Shown: piece after piece, positions 1 to 7,303 of the stretch
Numbering within the stretch: position 1 is the stretch's first letter
Layout: each line of letters starts with the position of its first letter
From: JBCAXA01 sp038534295
GTDB taxonomy: Bacteria > Pseudomonadota > Gammaproteobacteria > Steroidobacterales > Woeseiaceae
Direction of reading: 5' to 3'
Assembly (NCBI GenBank): GCA_038534295.1
Contig: JBCAXA010000001.1
Span: forward strand, 496,001 to 560,000
Length of the DNA: 64,000 nucleotides
Position numbers and translations under genes: made by a program
Notes under the pieces: generated by a model
The model's input: only the letters and a program-made list of their open reading frames with translations
The model's database searches: none
Told to the model about the DNA's origin: nothing

Positions 1-119
1 CCGAGCTGGCGCTGTGGTTCGGTGTCAGCACAGCCGATCTCGACTACGTGCTGCCAAACCTGCGCGCGTTCTACACGCCGGGCTCGCCACCGCCAATCGG
101 CTTAATGCAGACGACGTAA
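1..119 (+). CDS. C-terminal end of a DUF1501-family protein (5' truncated by window)
   Basis: The reading frame is open from base 3 to a TAA at 117-119 and encodes about 38 residues, including the stretch LALWFGVSTADLDYVLPNL. This resembles the C-terminus of DUF1501 proteins (sulfatase-like, often Tat-exported), where a WFGVS segment followed by a PNL segment lies just before the end. The start is outside the window, so neither length nor export signal can be judged. The sigma-factor gene begins 45 bases downstream on the same strand. The family call rests on a short tail and is moderate. A separate full-length DUF1501 gene lies at 11707-12909. Confidence 0.55.
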   Translation, partial: ELALWFGVSTADLDYVLPNLRAFYTPGSPPPIGLMQTT

Positions 120-164
120 ACCCTTTGCCACTGATGTGCACAAAACCAATAACGATACGGCGAA

Positions 165-695
165 ATGGCGAATGAGGATGCGTCCGATGACGAACTGGTA
201 CGGCGATTTCAGCGCGGCGATGCGCTGGCATTTGATGCCCTGGTGCGCCGTCACCAGGACCGCCTGTATCGGCTCGCCAGCGTTTGGCTCATCGATCGCA
301 GCCGCGCGGAGGACGCCACACAAGAAGTTTTTCTACGCGCCTACCGCGGGCTGCCGAGATTTCGGTTTCGGGCACAACCGTTTACGTGGCTGTATCGCAC
401 CGCGCGCCTGGTCTGCAACGAGATGAACCGGCAGCGACGCTTTGAGCCGATGCCAACCGAGCTCCCTGCTGCAGGCACGACGGCCGATAACGCGGCCGAC
501 GCGCAACTCGCCTTGGCACACGTTCGTTCGCTCGTGGCCGACTTGCCGCCGCGACAGCGCGAAGTGGTCTTGCTGCGCATTTTTGAGGAGTGCTCGGTAC
601 GCGAGACCGCCATGGCAATGGGTTGCCGTGAAGGCACGGTAAAGGCGCTACTGAATAAAGCCAGGACTCAGCTGGCGGGACGTTTAAACGAATGA
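165..695 (+). CDS. ECF-type RNA polymerase sigma factor
   Basis: A protein of 176 residues with the two-domain layout of extracytoplasmic-function sigma factors. The N-terminal region 2 contains the core-binding segment DATQEVFLRAYRGL near residues 50-65. A variable linker around residues 95-110 is followed by region 4 with LPPRQREVVLLR and a helix-turn-helix (residues about 125-170) that would read the -35 element. No region 1.1 or region 3 is visible, as usual for the class. The stop overlaps the next start by four bases (ATGA at 692-695), so the downstream membrane protein is probably translationally coupled and may be its regulator. The ATG at 165 lacks a strong ribosome-binding site, but no better start was found. 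Class is confident; regulon unknown. Confidence 0.9.
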   Translation: MANEDASDDELVRRFQRGDALAFDALVRRHQDRLYRLASVWLIDRSRAEDATQEVFLRAYRGLPRFRFRAQPFTWLYRTARLVCNEMNRQRRFEPMPTELPAAGTTADNAADAQLALAHVRSLVADLPPRQREVVLLRIFEECSVRETAMAMGCREGTVKALLNKARTQLAGRLNE

Positions 696-1111
696 CGGAC
701 GTAGACCAAGACCTCGATGCGATCGGTCGGCAGTACCGGCAACTCAAGGCGCCGCCGACGCTCGCTGCGCAAGTTCGCGACGGCGCGGCAAAAACGGCGC
801 GGCCGCCGGCCTTTGGGCTCGCTGTCGGCCTCGCCGCCGGCGTCGTTGCAAGCGTTACCGCCGTTTTGACCGTGGCGCTGTGGATGCAGCCCGACAAAGC
901 GTCGATCCCGACGATGACCGAGATTGCCCGCGCCATGCCGGAACGACCGAACGTCAGCGTTCCTGGCCTCGGCAACATCCGCTTGCCCGATCGGCCGGCA
1001 TTACCGAAGCCGGAGCAACCGCCACTCGACGATAACAATCTGCCGCCGGCCACCGACGAGGCTGGCACGACGGCGCTGCCGTCAACCGATGCGAAGGAGA
1101 AAAACGCATGA
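692..1111 (+). CDS. Single-span membrane protein coupled to the sigma factor (putative anti-sigma)
   Basis: A protein of 139 residues with a short charged N-terminal part (about 40 residues), one hydrophobic segment at roughly residues 42-65, and a proline-rich, probably periplasmic tail. Its start overlaps the sigma-factor stop and its stop overlaps the next start (1108-1111), so the three genes form a tight operon. Size, topology and position match a membrane anti-sigma factor, but the zinc-binding HxxxCxxC motif of the ZAS class is absent and the N-terminus is short. The anti-sigma role is therefore inference from context. It could also be a small accessory membrane protein co-regulated with the sigma factor. 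Confidence 0.6.
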   Translation: MTDVDQDLDAIGRQYRQLKAPPTLAAQVRDGAAKTARPPAFGLAVGLAAGVVASVTAVLTVALWMQPDKASIPTMTEIARAMPERPNVSVPGLGNIRLPDRPALPKPEQPPLDDNNLPPATDEAGTTALPSTDAKEKNA

Positions 1112-1509
1112 ACACCTTGACCCGCTGCGCCGCCATTATCGGCTTTGCCCTGGCTGCGGCCAGCCCGGCTGCCGCCCAGTCGGCGGACGATCTAAATCGG
1201 ATGCAGAGTTTTTTGAGCCTCGTCCAAAACTACTTTGGATTGATCGAAGCGACGCATGAAATCAGCGACGACCCCGAGAAGGCGGCCATTTTGCAGATGC
1301 AAAAAATCCAAGAGGTCTATGAGGACCGCGGCGAAAAAGCGCGCGCCCAGGAAGTGTTCCGACGCGTCATCGAAGAATCTGACAATCAAACCATTCGCAA
1401 CGCCGCCTTTTTGCTGTTGGGCGACAGCCTTAAGGAAACCGGCCGCCACGAAGAGGCCATCGACGTCTTGCAGCAGGCGCTTGCCGAGAACGTGCGCGCC
1501 GCGGACTAA
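1108..1509 (+). CDS. Secreted tetratricopeptide-repeat protein
   Basis: A protein of 133 residues. The first 23 residues form a typical Sec signal peptide (MNTLTRCAAIIGFALAAASP, then AAAQ) with cleavage likely after AQ. The mature part is helical, with TPR-like pairs: one around residues 70-95 (KARAQEVFRRVIEES) and another around 97-130 (AAFLLLGDSLKETGRHEEAI). TPRs mediate protein-protein contacts, so this is probably a periplasmic partner or sensor for the sigma-factor system. An AAGGAG-like site at about 1095-1100 precedes the ATG. It is the last gene of the operon and the next gene is on the other strand. Function beyond the repeat assignment cannot be given. Confidence 0.7.
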   Translation: MNTLTRCAAIIGFALAAASPAAAQSADDLNRMQSFLSLVQNYFGLIEATHEISDDPEKAAILQMQKIQEVYEDRGEKARAQEVFRRVIEESDNQTIRNAAFLLLGDSLKETGRHEEAIDVLQQALAENVRAAD

Positions 1510-1581
1510 ACGCCGCGCGGCCCCGCCACGTCACTGGGCGCTTTCGAGCGACGCACCCAGAACTCTTCGACTCAACGGCAG

Positions 1582-2499
1582 TTAGAGAATGCTGCGACCG
1601 AACGCACTTTGGATGAGGGTCACCGCACGTTCGGCAGAAACGTTGCCTTGATCCAGGAACGGATTGAGTTCGACGACTTCCATCGACGTCATACGACCCG
1701 TATCGGCGCAATTTTCCAGTAGCTGGTGCGCTTCGCGGTACGAAACGCCGCCCGGCACCAGCGTACCCGAGCCCGGCATGACGGTTGGGTCGCAACCGTC
1801 AACATCGAAGCTGACGTGAAACCCGACGGTGTTCTCGGTGACGGTCGCAAGCGCCTGTTGGCACACTGCCGTCATACCCATCTCGTCGATGTCGCGCATT
1901 GTGAACGTGCGAATACCGGATTCGTGAATGATGCGCCGTTCGCCGTCGTCGATATCGCGAATGCCGATCAATGCGACGTTTTCCGGTTTGATGGTTGGCG
2001 CGAATCCAGCAATACCGGCAAGCTCTGCATCGCCGCGACCGAGCAGATGAGCCAGCGGCATGCCGTGAATATTGCCGCTCGGCGAGGTGGCGGGGAGGTT
2101 CATGTCGCCGTGCGCGTCGAACCAAATCAGCCCCAAGTCTTCGCCGCGACCGTGGAAATAGCGAGCCGCGCCGGCCACTGTGCCCATGGCGATGGAATGA
2201 TCGCCACCGATAACCAGCGGCGTTCGATTGCGCGCGAAGGCTCGCTCGGTCTCGTCCGCAAGCGCACGACAGACCGCTAGAATTTCGTCCTTAAAGCGCG
2301 CCTCGTGTCGATCCGGCTCGCGGCTCTCCATGCTTGGCACGTCGATGTCGACTTCGGTGGGCAGCGTGTAGCCGAGGCGTTTCAACGCCCTGGCAAGACC
2401 TGCGATGCGCACAGCCGACGGCCCTGCATCGGTACCGCGTCGTGACGCGCCAAGATCCAGCGGGACGCTAATCAGTTGAATCGGTGGTTTCGCTGTCAT
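1582..2499 (-). CDS. rocF: Arginase (L-arginine to L-ornithine plus urea)
   Basis: A protein of 305 residues, the usual length for bacterial arginases. All metal-binding motifs of the ureohydrolase fold are visible: GGDHS at about 98-102, DAHGDMN at 128-134, HG at 145-146 and SFDVDGCDP at 230-238. Together they supply the His and Asp ligands of the binuclear manganese centre. The C-terminal SMEVVELNP segment supplies the conserved Glu. The segments favour arginase over agmatinase or formiminoglutamase. It lies nine bases downstream of ornithine cyclodeaminase on the same strand, so the pair would take arginine through ornithine to proline in the cytoplasm. The divergent Lrp/AsnC gene is the obvious candidate regulator. 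Confidence 0.92.
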   Translation of the reverse strand: MTAKPPIQLISVPLDLGASRRGTDAGPSAVRIAGLARALKRLGYTLPTEVDIDVPSMESREPDRHEARFKDEILAVCRALADETERAFARNRTPLVIGGDHSIAMGTVAGAARYFHGRGEDLGLIWFDAHGDMNLPATSPSGNIHGMPLAHLLGRGDAELAGIAGFAPTIKPENVALIGIRDIDDGERRIIHESGIRTFTMRDIDEMGMTAVCQQALATVTENTVGFHVSFDVDGCDPTVMPGSGTLVPGGVSYREAHQLLENCADTGRMTSMEVVELNPFLDQGNVSAERAVTLIQSAFGRSIL

Positions 2500-2508
2500 G
2501 ATGTGCTC

Positions 2509-3561
2509 TTACGCTGCCTTGCGACCGAATGCCTGCCCATGATTGTCGAGTACCAGCTCGAACAAGTCTTTCGGATCCTCGAGTTCCGGGACCAGCGCGA
2601 TGGTCTCACCGATGTTGTATTCACGTGACTTCTCGTAAATAAAGCGCAGCGCCGAGAAATCCTCGAGCGCGAAGCCGACCGAATCAAACACCGTAATTTG
2701 CTCGGCGTCGTTGCGTCCTTGACTGACCCCGGCCAGCACCTCCCAAATCGGCGTCACTGGATGATCGGCGGCGAGCTGTTGGATGTCGCCTTCAACACGC
2801 GTTTGCGGTTCAAACTCGACGAAGATTTTGCCGGCATGCAGAACGTCCGCGGCAAGTTCCGTTTTTCCGGGGCAATCTCCGCCCAAAGCGTTGACATGCA
2901 TACCCGGCTCGACCATGTCGCCGGTCAGAATCGTCGCCCAGGTCTTGTCCGCCGTCACTGTCGTTACGATATCGGCGCCGCGCGCGCATGTCTCTGGCGC
3001 ATCGACGGCAACGACTTCGAGCGCCGGTGCCGCTGCCGCAAGATGACGCTCGAGCTTCTGCATGGCCGCTGCATCGATGTCGTAGATCCGCAGCTCCTCG
3101 ATGCCGAGCAGGTGATGAAACGTCAGCGCCTGGAACTCGGCCTGCGCACCGCTGCCAATCATGCCCATGCTGCGCGAATCGGGTCGCGCCAGGGCACGGG
3201 CCGCGACTAGCGACATGGCCGCCGTGCGAAACGCCGTCGTCAGCGTCAGCTCGGAGAGCAGCAACGGATAGCCGGTCGATACCTCCGCGTAGGCGCCGAA
3301 GGCCATGACGGTCGATAGGCCCATCGCGGGGTTGCGCGGATGGCCATTGACGTACTTAAACGCGAAGCGTTCATCGTCCGCGACCGGCATTAACTCGATG
3401 ACACCGACGTCGCTGTGATTGGCCGTTCGCGGGCATTTTTCGAAATCGTTCCAACGCCGAAAGTCCTCGGCGATCGCAGCGGCCAGCCCGTCCATGAACG
3501 GCACGACGCCAACCGCGTTAACGAGGCGGGAGAGGTTCGGTACGTCAATGAATCGGGTCAT
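2509..3561 (-). CDS. ocd: Ornithine cyclodeaminase (L-ornithine to L-proline plus ammonia)
   Basis: A protein of 350 residues of the ornithine cyclodeaminase/mu-crystallin family. The N-terminal substrate domain contains the segment FKYVNGHPRNP, in which the Lys and Asn are typical of true ornithine cyclodeaminases. The NAD-binding Rossmann fold begins at GMIGSGAQAEFQ (about residues 132-143), and NALGGDCPGKTEL provides the Asp of the active site. It is the first gene of a two-gene operon with arginase, and this pairing strongly supports a catabolic arginine/ornithine role. It is distinct from the paralogue at 15672-16754 in the peptide cluster. It reads divergently from the Lrp-type gene, with 135 bases of shared control region. 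Confidence 0.92.
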   Translation of the reverse strand: MTRFIDVPNLSRLVNAVGVVPFMDGLAAAIAEDFRRWNDFEKCPRTANHSDVGVIELMPVADDERFAFKYVNGHPRNPAMGLSTVMAFGAYAEVSTGYPLLLSELTLTTAFRTAAMSLVAARALARPDSRSMGMIGSGAQAEFQALTFHHLLGIEELRIYDIDAAAMQKLERHLAAAAPALEVVAVDAPETCARGADIVTTVTADKTWATILTGDMVEPGMHVNALGGDCPGKTELAADVLHAGKIFVEFEPQTRVEGDIQQLAADHPVTPIWEVLAGVSQGRNDAEQITVFDSVGFALEDFSALRFIYEKSREYNIGETIALVPELEDPKDLFELVLDNHGQAFGRKAA

Positions 3562-3597
3562 CGGTGGCTCCGACAGGCTGCAACGAAAGCAACAATC

Positions 3598-3666
3598 TAG
3601 CCGAAGACGAGGCTAACGAATAGCCAAAATATCTGTACAGAATGCTAGTTTGATAGCATATTGCTA
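3598..3666. promoter_or_regulatory. Array of TAGC/GCTA half-sites in the ocd-Lrp divergent region
   Basis: Six alternating TAGC or GCTA half-sites occur at 3598, 3612, 3621, 3644, 3654 and 3663 (first base of each). They build two exact inverted repeats: GGCTA-5-TAGCC at 3611-3625, and TAGCATATTGCTA at 3654-3666. The centres are mostly about 9-10 bases apart, close to one helical turn, in an otherwise AT-rich segment. Lrp/AsnC regulators bind as octamers to phased degenerate sites of this kind, so this is probably the operator of the neighbouring Lrp gene. Binding itself is inferred. Confidence 0.55.
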
Positions 3667-3696
3667 AGTATTTTTTGACGTTCTGACAGGATCTCC

Positions 3697-4143
3697 GTGG
3701 ACGACACCGATCGAGCTCTGATTCGCCTGCTGCGCCGCAATGCTCGTCGGCCGCACGTCGAGCTCGCGCGCGAACTCGGGGTGTCGCGCGCCACCGTTCA
3801 AAACCGCCTGCGTCGCCTGGAAAAGAACGGCGATATCGTTGGCTACACAGTTCGGCTTCGCGCGGAGTTGGCGCCCGCCCCGGTTCGAGCATTGATCAGC
3901 GTAACCGCCGACGCCCGCCGCGAAGCGGACATCGTGCGCCGCATCGAAACCCACCCGGCAATCGCGGCGATTCATCACACCACCGGACGCTGGGACCTGA
4001 TCGCCGAAGTCGGCACGGCGACACTGGCGGAATTCCATCGTTTGGTCGGCGAAATTCGCGCGCTGCCGGGCGTTACCTCCACCGAGTCGAACCTGTTGCT
4101 GGACAGCCAAACCTATGCCGGTGCAGGACCGGATCCGGCCTAA
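3697..4143 (+). CDS. Lrp/AsnC-family transcriptional regulator
   Basis: A protein of 148 residues, standard length for the family, beginning with GTG at 3697 after a weak ACAGG site. Residues about 1-60 form the AsnC-type helix-turn-helix, starting with the hallmark DDTDRALIRLLRRNAR and containing ELGVSRATVQNRL. Residues about 65-140 form the RAM ligand-binding domain, with IHHTTGRWDLIAEV in the usual place. Such proteins sense amino acids. It reads divergently from ornithine cyclodeaminase and arginase, which suggests it controls arginine/ornithine breakdown, probably responding to one of those amino acids and to its own level. Family call is certain; ligand is inferred from position. Confidence 0.9.
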   Translation: MDDTDRALIRLLRRNARRPHVELARELGVSRATVQNRLRRLEKNGDIVGYTVRLRAELAPAPVRALISVTADARREADIVRRIETHPAIAAIHHTTGRWDLIAEVGTATLAEFHRLVGEIRALPGVTSTESNLLLDSQTYAGAGPDPA

Positions 4144-4155
4144 CAAGTGACTCTA

Positions 4156-4185
4156 TTGACACGTGACTATATAGTCACCTAATAT
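4156..4185 (+). promoter_or_regulatory. Promoter with a perfect 16-base palindromic operator in the spacer
   Basis: TTGACA at 4156-4161 matches the -35 consensus exactly. TAATAT at 4180-4185 is a reasonable -10, with an 18-base spacer. The spacer contains the perfect palindrome GTGACTATATAGTCAC at 4163-4178. A repressor bound there would block polymerase directly, as ArsR-family autorepressors do. The expected transcription start falls at about 4192, the first base of the GTG start codon of the ArsR-SRPBCC gene, so the transcript may be leaderless. Binding and leaderless initiation are inferred. Confidence 0.7.
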
Positions 4186-4191
4186 TTCGCC

Positions 4192-4947
4192 GTGGATGAG
4201 ATTTTTAAGGCGCTCAGCGACGTCAGCCGCCGCACCCTGCTGGACCGGCTTCGCGAACGCGACGGCCAGACGCTGTCCGAACTCGAGGGCGCGCTCGGCA
4301 TGACCCGGTTCGGCGTCATGAAGCACCTGAAGATTCTCGAAGCGAGTGGGCTTATAGCCAGCCGGAAAGTTGGCCGGTTCAAGTACCACTACTTAAACGC
4401 GGCACCGTTGCAGGAGGTCATTGATCGCTGGATCGAGCCGCTGACCCAAAAACCCCTGGCAAGGGCCGTGCTCGACCTGAAGGCCGGCCTGGAAGGAAAC
4501 GAAACAGTGAGCCAAGAATCCGCTAAACCCGACTTTGTTTTGCAGACCTACATTCGCACGTCGCCCGAGAAGCTCTGGGCAGCGCTGACCAGCGCGGACA
4601 TCACGCAACGCTACAACATCGCCAACGCCGCCTTTCACGGCACGGTGGCCACGGGCGAGCGCTATGAGCAGCGCCGACCGGACGGGAGCGTCATGCTGTC
4701 CGGCGAGATTCTCGATGCCGAACCCGGTCGTCGTCTGGAAATGACGTTTGAACCTGGCTGGCTGGGGCCGGACGCGAAAAGCTCGCGTTGCGTTTATGAA
4801 ATCGAAGCGTCTGGCGCCGTTTGTCGATTGACCGTGTTGCACTACGACCTGCCGGCCGATCAACCCGGCGTGCGCGAGGGCTGGTCGAGCATTGTGGCAA
4901 GTCTCAAGTCGCTACTCGAGACCGGCGAGCCGCTCGAGTTTGCGTAA
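4192..4947 (+). CDS. ArsR-type repressor fused to an SRPBCC (AHSA1-like) domain
   Basis: A protein of 251 residues with two domains. Residues about 1-85 form an ArsR-type winged helix (FKALSDVSRRTLLDRLRER, with recognition helix TRFGVMKHLKILE). Residues about 115-245 form an SRPBCC/AHSA1 ligand-binding fold (YIRTSPEKLWAALTSADITQRY). The metal-binding Cys motifs of classical ArsR are absent, so the signal is more likely a hydrophobic ligand or protein contact through the SRPBCC half. GTG at 4192 is the only start that includes the full first helix. No ribosome-binding site lies upstream, in line with a leaderless transcript. A MAPEG membrane protein follows six bases after the stop, probably in the same operon and under autoregulation by the palindrome at 4163-4178. 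Confidence 0.88.
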   Translation: MDEIFKALSDVSRRTLLDRLRERDGQTLSELEGALGMTRFGVMKHLKILEASGLIASRKVGRFKYHYLNAAPLQEVIDRWIEPLTQKPLARAVLDLKAGLEGNETVSQESAKPDFVLQTYIRTSPEKLWAALTSADITQRYNIANAAFHGTVATGERYEQRRPDGSVMLSGEILDAEPGRRLEMTFEPGWLGPDAKSSRCVYEIEASGAVCRLTVLHYDLPADQPGVREGWSSIVASLKSLLETGEPLEFA

Positions 4948-4953
4948 GGAGTC

Positions 4954-5376
4954 ATGACGATGAATTTGGAAATGCTTTGCTTGCTGCTCGTCGCCATCCT
5001 TGCTGCCAGTTTGTGGATCCCGTTTGTCATTGGCATCAACACGACCGAATTCGCCGGCAAAGCGGACAGCTTCTCGCGACCGCCATCGCTTGCGTCGATG
5101 GCCCCGTGGGTGCATCGCGCGCATCGAGCTCACCTCAATTTGCTCGAACAACTGCTGCCGTTCGCCATTGTCGTGCTGATTGCGCACGAGCTTGGCGTGT
5201 CGACGACGGCCACGGGGATCGCCGCCGTTGCGTTTGTCGTACTACGCGTCGTCCATGCCATCGGCATGATCAGCGGTACTGCGCGTATGCCGTTGCGCCC
5301 GCTCCTGTTCACGGCAGGTTGGATCACTATCCTGGTCGTCGTCTGGGAAATTTTCCGCGTCGCCGCCTGGACGTAA
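4954..5376 (+). CDS. MAPEG-family membrane protein
   Basis: A protein of 140 residues with four predicted membrane segments (about 6-28, 62-82, 84-105 and 112-135). It has the MAPEG signature region RAHRAHLNLLEQLLPFAIVV, in which the Glu and Asn/His residues of the second segment contact glutathione in eukaryotic relatives. Bacterial members are mostly uncharacterised. The gene lies in an operon with the ArsR-SRPBCC regulator. A second MAPEG gene at 36899-37315 is a distant paralogue next to an AraC regulator, so this genome repeatedly places MAPEG proteins beside regulators. GGAGT at about 4948-4952 acts as the ribosome-binding site. Confidence 0.85.
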   Translation: MTMNLEMLCLLLVAILAASLWIPFVIGINTTEFAGKADSFSRPPSLASMAPWVHRAHRAHLNLLEQLLPFAIVVLIAHELGVSTTATGIAAVAFVVLRVVHAIGMISGTARMPLRPLLFTAGWITILVVVWEIFRVAAWT

Positions 5377-5483
5377 GCCTGACCACCCGGAGATCAGCAT
5401 CGTTGCTCAAGACGCCGGCGCCGGATTGGCGCCGGCCGCGGCCATCGGTCACAATGGCGCGGTCACTACGTAGGAACCGCGGG

Positions 5484-5723
5484 ATGAACGCACTGACTGA
5501 CGAAGCGCTGGATGCGGCCAAACAGAACTTCGCCTTTTTCGATCAGGACCAAAACGGGTTTATCGACTTCACCGAATTTCACGACTTGCTCAAGGTCATC
5601 GCCGGTGAGGTAACAACCCAACAAGCCGCGGAAGGCTTCTCGATGGTCGACACGGACAGCGACGGTCAGGTTTCCTTCGACGAGTTCATTAGCTGGTGGC
5701 AAACCGCTTGGTACGAGTTCTGA
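5484..5723 (+). CDS. Small EF-hand calcium-binding protein
   Basis: A protein of 79 residues with a pair of canonical EF-hand loops: DQDQNGFIDFTE at residues 20-31 and DTDSDGQVSFDE at 56-67. Both keep Asp at position 1, Gly at 6 and Glu at 12, so both should bind calcium. There is no signal peptide or membrane segment, so it is predicted cytoplasmic. The frame stays open upstream to about 4821, but that part overlaps the MAPEG gene and its upstream neighbour and lacks EF-hand character. ATG 5484, with nearby GGAACCGCGGG, gives the compact two-hand protein and is preferred. Partner proteins are not evident. Confidence 0.85.
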   Translation: MNALTDEALDAAKQNFAFFDQDQNGFIDFTEFHDLLKVIAGEVTTQQAAEGFSMVDTDSDGQVSFDEFISWWQTAWYEF

Positions 5724-5757
5724 GCGAGCAGCAAACGCACGACGCTCAGCGACTCTC

Positions 5758-7245
5758 TTGACGACGCAAGATCAGGTCCGCTTCTCGACCCGACTCGGGT
5801 TGCTGCTCAGCGTCCTCGGTATCGCGATCGGTACCGGCAACATCTGGCGGTTCCCGCGCATTGCCGCGCAAAACGCCGGCGACGACGGTGCCGGCGCATT
5901 TCTGGTCGCCTGGCTCGCCTTCTTGTTCATCTGGAGCATTCCGCTGATCATCGCGGAATACGCGCTCGGCAGAGCCGGTCGACTCGGTGTCGCCGGCACG
6001 TTTGGACGTCTGGCAGGCCGCGGTCTGACGTGGATGGGCGCCTTTGTCGGCTTCGTCGCGATGGCCATCATGTTTTACTACTCGGTCGTCGCCGGGTGGT
6101 GCCTTTACTACACCGTTGCCATGATCGGTACGCCGTTGCCGCTAGAGCGCGCCGGCGCCGAGGCTATATGGAACGGCTTTCATTCGAGCGGTCTGCCGCT
6201 CGCCGGCCACGCGATAGCAATGGGGCTCGGGGCACTGGCCGTGGCTGGCGGGGTGCGCACGATCGAACGGGTCAATCGCATCCTGATCCCGGCCTTGCTG
6301 ATCATCATCGTCCTCGCGCTGGGCCGTACGCTGACGCTGCCCGGTGCCTTCGACGGCATCGGCTTTTTGTTTACGCCTGACTGGGCAACGCTCGCCGAGC
6401 CGCGCATCTGGCTCGAAGCGCTGACGCAAAACGCCTGGGATACCGGCGCCGGCTGGGGCCTGATCCTCACGTACGGTGCGTACATGCAGACCCGCCACGG
6501 GATCGTAAAGAACGCCGTGCTCACCGGCGTCGGCAACAACCTAGTATCGCTAGCCGCCGCGGTTGTCATTTTCGGCACCGTTTTTGCGGTGCTCGGCAGC
6601 GAGATGAGCAAACCCGAAATCCTCGGCATCATGCAAACGAGCGGGCCGGCAGCGACCGGGCTGACGTTCATATGGATGCCGCAACTGTTCGCCCGCATGG
6701 CCGGTGGTGAGCTGTTTGCGATCGTGTTTTTTCTCGCATTGAGCTTTGCGGCGTTCAGCTCATTGATCGCCATGATCGAGCTATCGGTAAGAACGCTGAC
6801 GGATATGCAGATCGATCGGCGCCGCGCCGCGCTCATCGTCGTTATCGTCGGCTTTATCGCCGGCATACCGTCGGCGATCAACCTCGGCTTTTTCGCCAAT
6901 CAGGATTTTGTCTGGGGCGTTGCGCTCATGATCTCCGGCGCATTCGTTGCGATTGCGGTCATGCGCCAGGGTGTCACCCGCTTTCGCGGCAGCAAAGTCA
7001 ATGTCGCCGACGACGACTGGCACATTGGCAGCTATTGGGACCTTGCCATTCGCTGGGCCATTCCGGCACTGGCCGTCGTATTGCTGGGTTGGTGGCTCTA
7101 CCAGGCCGCCGCCGTGTATGCGCCGGACCGTTGGTACGATCCATTCGACCCATTCAGCCTCGCCACGTGTCTCGTGCAGTGGGGTATCGTGCTGATCGTC
7201 CTGATAGCCCTCAACAGGCGCATTGCGGACGCCCATCGACTTTAG
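5758..7245 (+). CDS. Sodium-dependent transporter, NSS (SLC6-like) family
   Basis: A protein of 495 residues with about 11-12 membrane helices. The family signature is at the N-terminus: TRLGLLLSVLGIAIGTGNIW, continuing RFPR, which forms the unwound first helix that binds substrate and sodium in LeuT. The substrate is probably an amino acid or amine, taken up with sodium at the inner membrane. The likely start is TTG 5758, since no ATG or GTG lies in frame upstream of the conserved first helix. It stands alone between an EF-hand gene and a DUF1838 gene, so the substrate cannot be refined from context. The family is certain; the substrate is unknown. Confidence 0.9.
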   Translation: MTTQDQVRFSTRLGLLLSVLGIAIGTGNIWRFPRIAAQNAGDDGAGAFLVAWLAFLFIWSIPLIIAEYALGRAGRLGVAGTFGRLAGRGLTWMGAFVGFVAMAIMFYYSVVAGWCLYYTVAMIGTPLPLERAGAEAIWNGFHSSGLPLAGHAIAMGLGALAVAGGVRTIERVNRILIPALLIIIVLALGRTLTLPGAFDGIGFLFTPDWATLAEPRIWLEALTQNAWDTGAGWGLILTYGAYMQTRHGIVKNAVLTGVGNNLVSLAAAVVIFGTVFAVLGSEMSKPEILGIMQTSGPAATGLTFIWMPQLFARMAGGELFAIVFFLALSFAAFSSLIAMIELSVRTLTDMQIDRRRAALIVVIVGFIAGIPSAINLGFFANQDFVWGVALMISGAFVAIAVMRQGVTRFRGSKVNVADDDWHIGSYWDLAIRWAIPALAVVLLGWWLYQAAAVYAPDRWYDPFDPFSLATCLVQWGIVLIVLIALNRRIADAHRL

Positions 7246-7272
7246 CAACACGTCTGATTGTTATAGCATTAG

Positions 7273-7303
7273 GACATTTCCACACACCTGAGGGGGAAGT
7301 GTC
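7273..7303 (+). promoter_or_regulatory. Hairpin covering the ribosome-binding site of the DUF1838 gene
   Basis: GACATTTCC at 7273-7281 pairs with GGAAGTGTC at 7295-7303 (nine pairs, one of them G-U) around a 13-base loop. The right arm ends on the base before ATG 7304 and includes part of the GAGGGGGAAG ribosome-binding site. Such a structure could lower translation initiation. No aptamer-like core is visible around it, so a riboswitch is not claimed. Confidence 0.5.

Noticed and set aside
382..1068. Minus-strand frame of 228 codons opposite the sigma-factor operon.
   Set aside because: Antisense to three coupled genes with clear features; Ser/Arg-rich shadow.
4821..5483. Upstream extension of the EF-hand frame by 221 codons.
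   Set aside because: It overlaps the ArsR-SRPBCC and MAPEG genes and reads as low-complexity Arg-rich shadow sequence.
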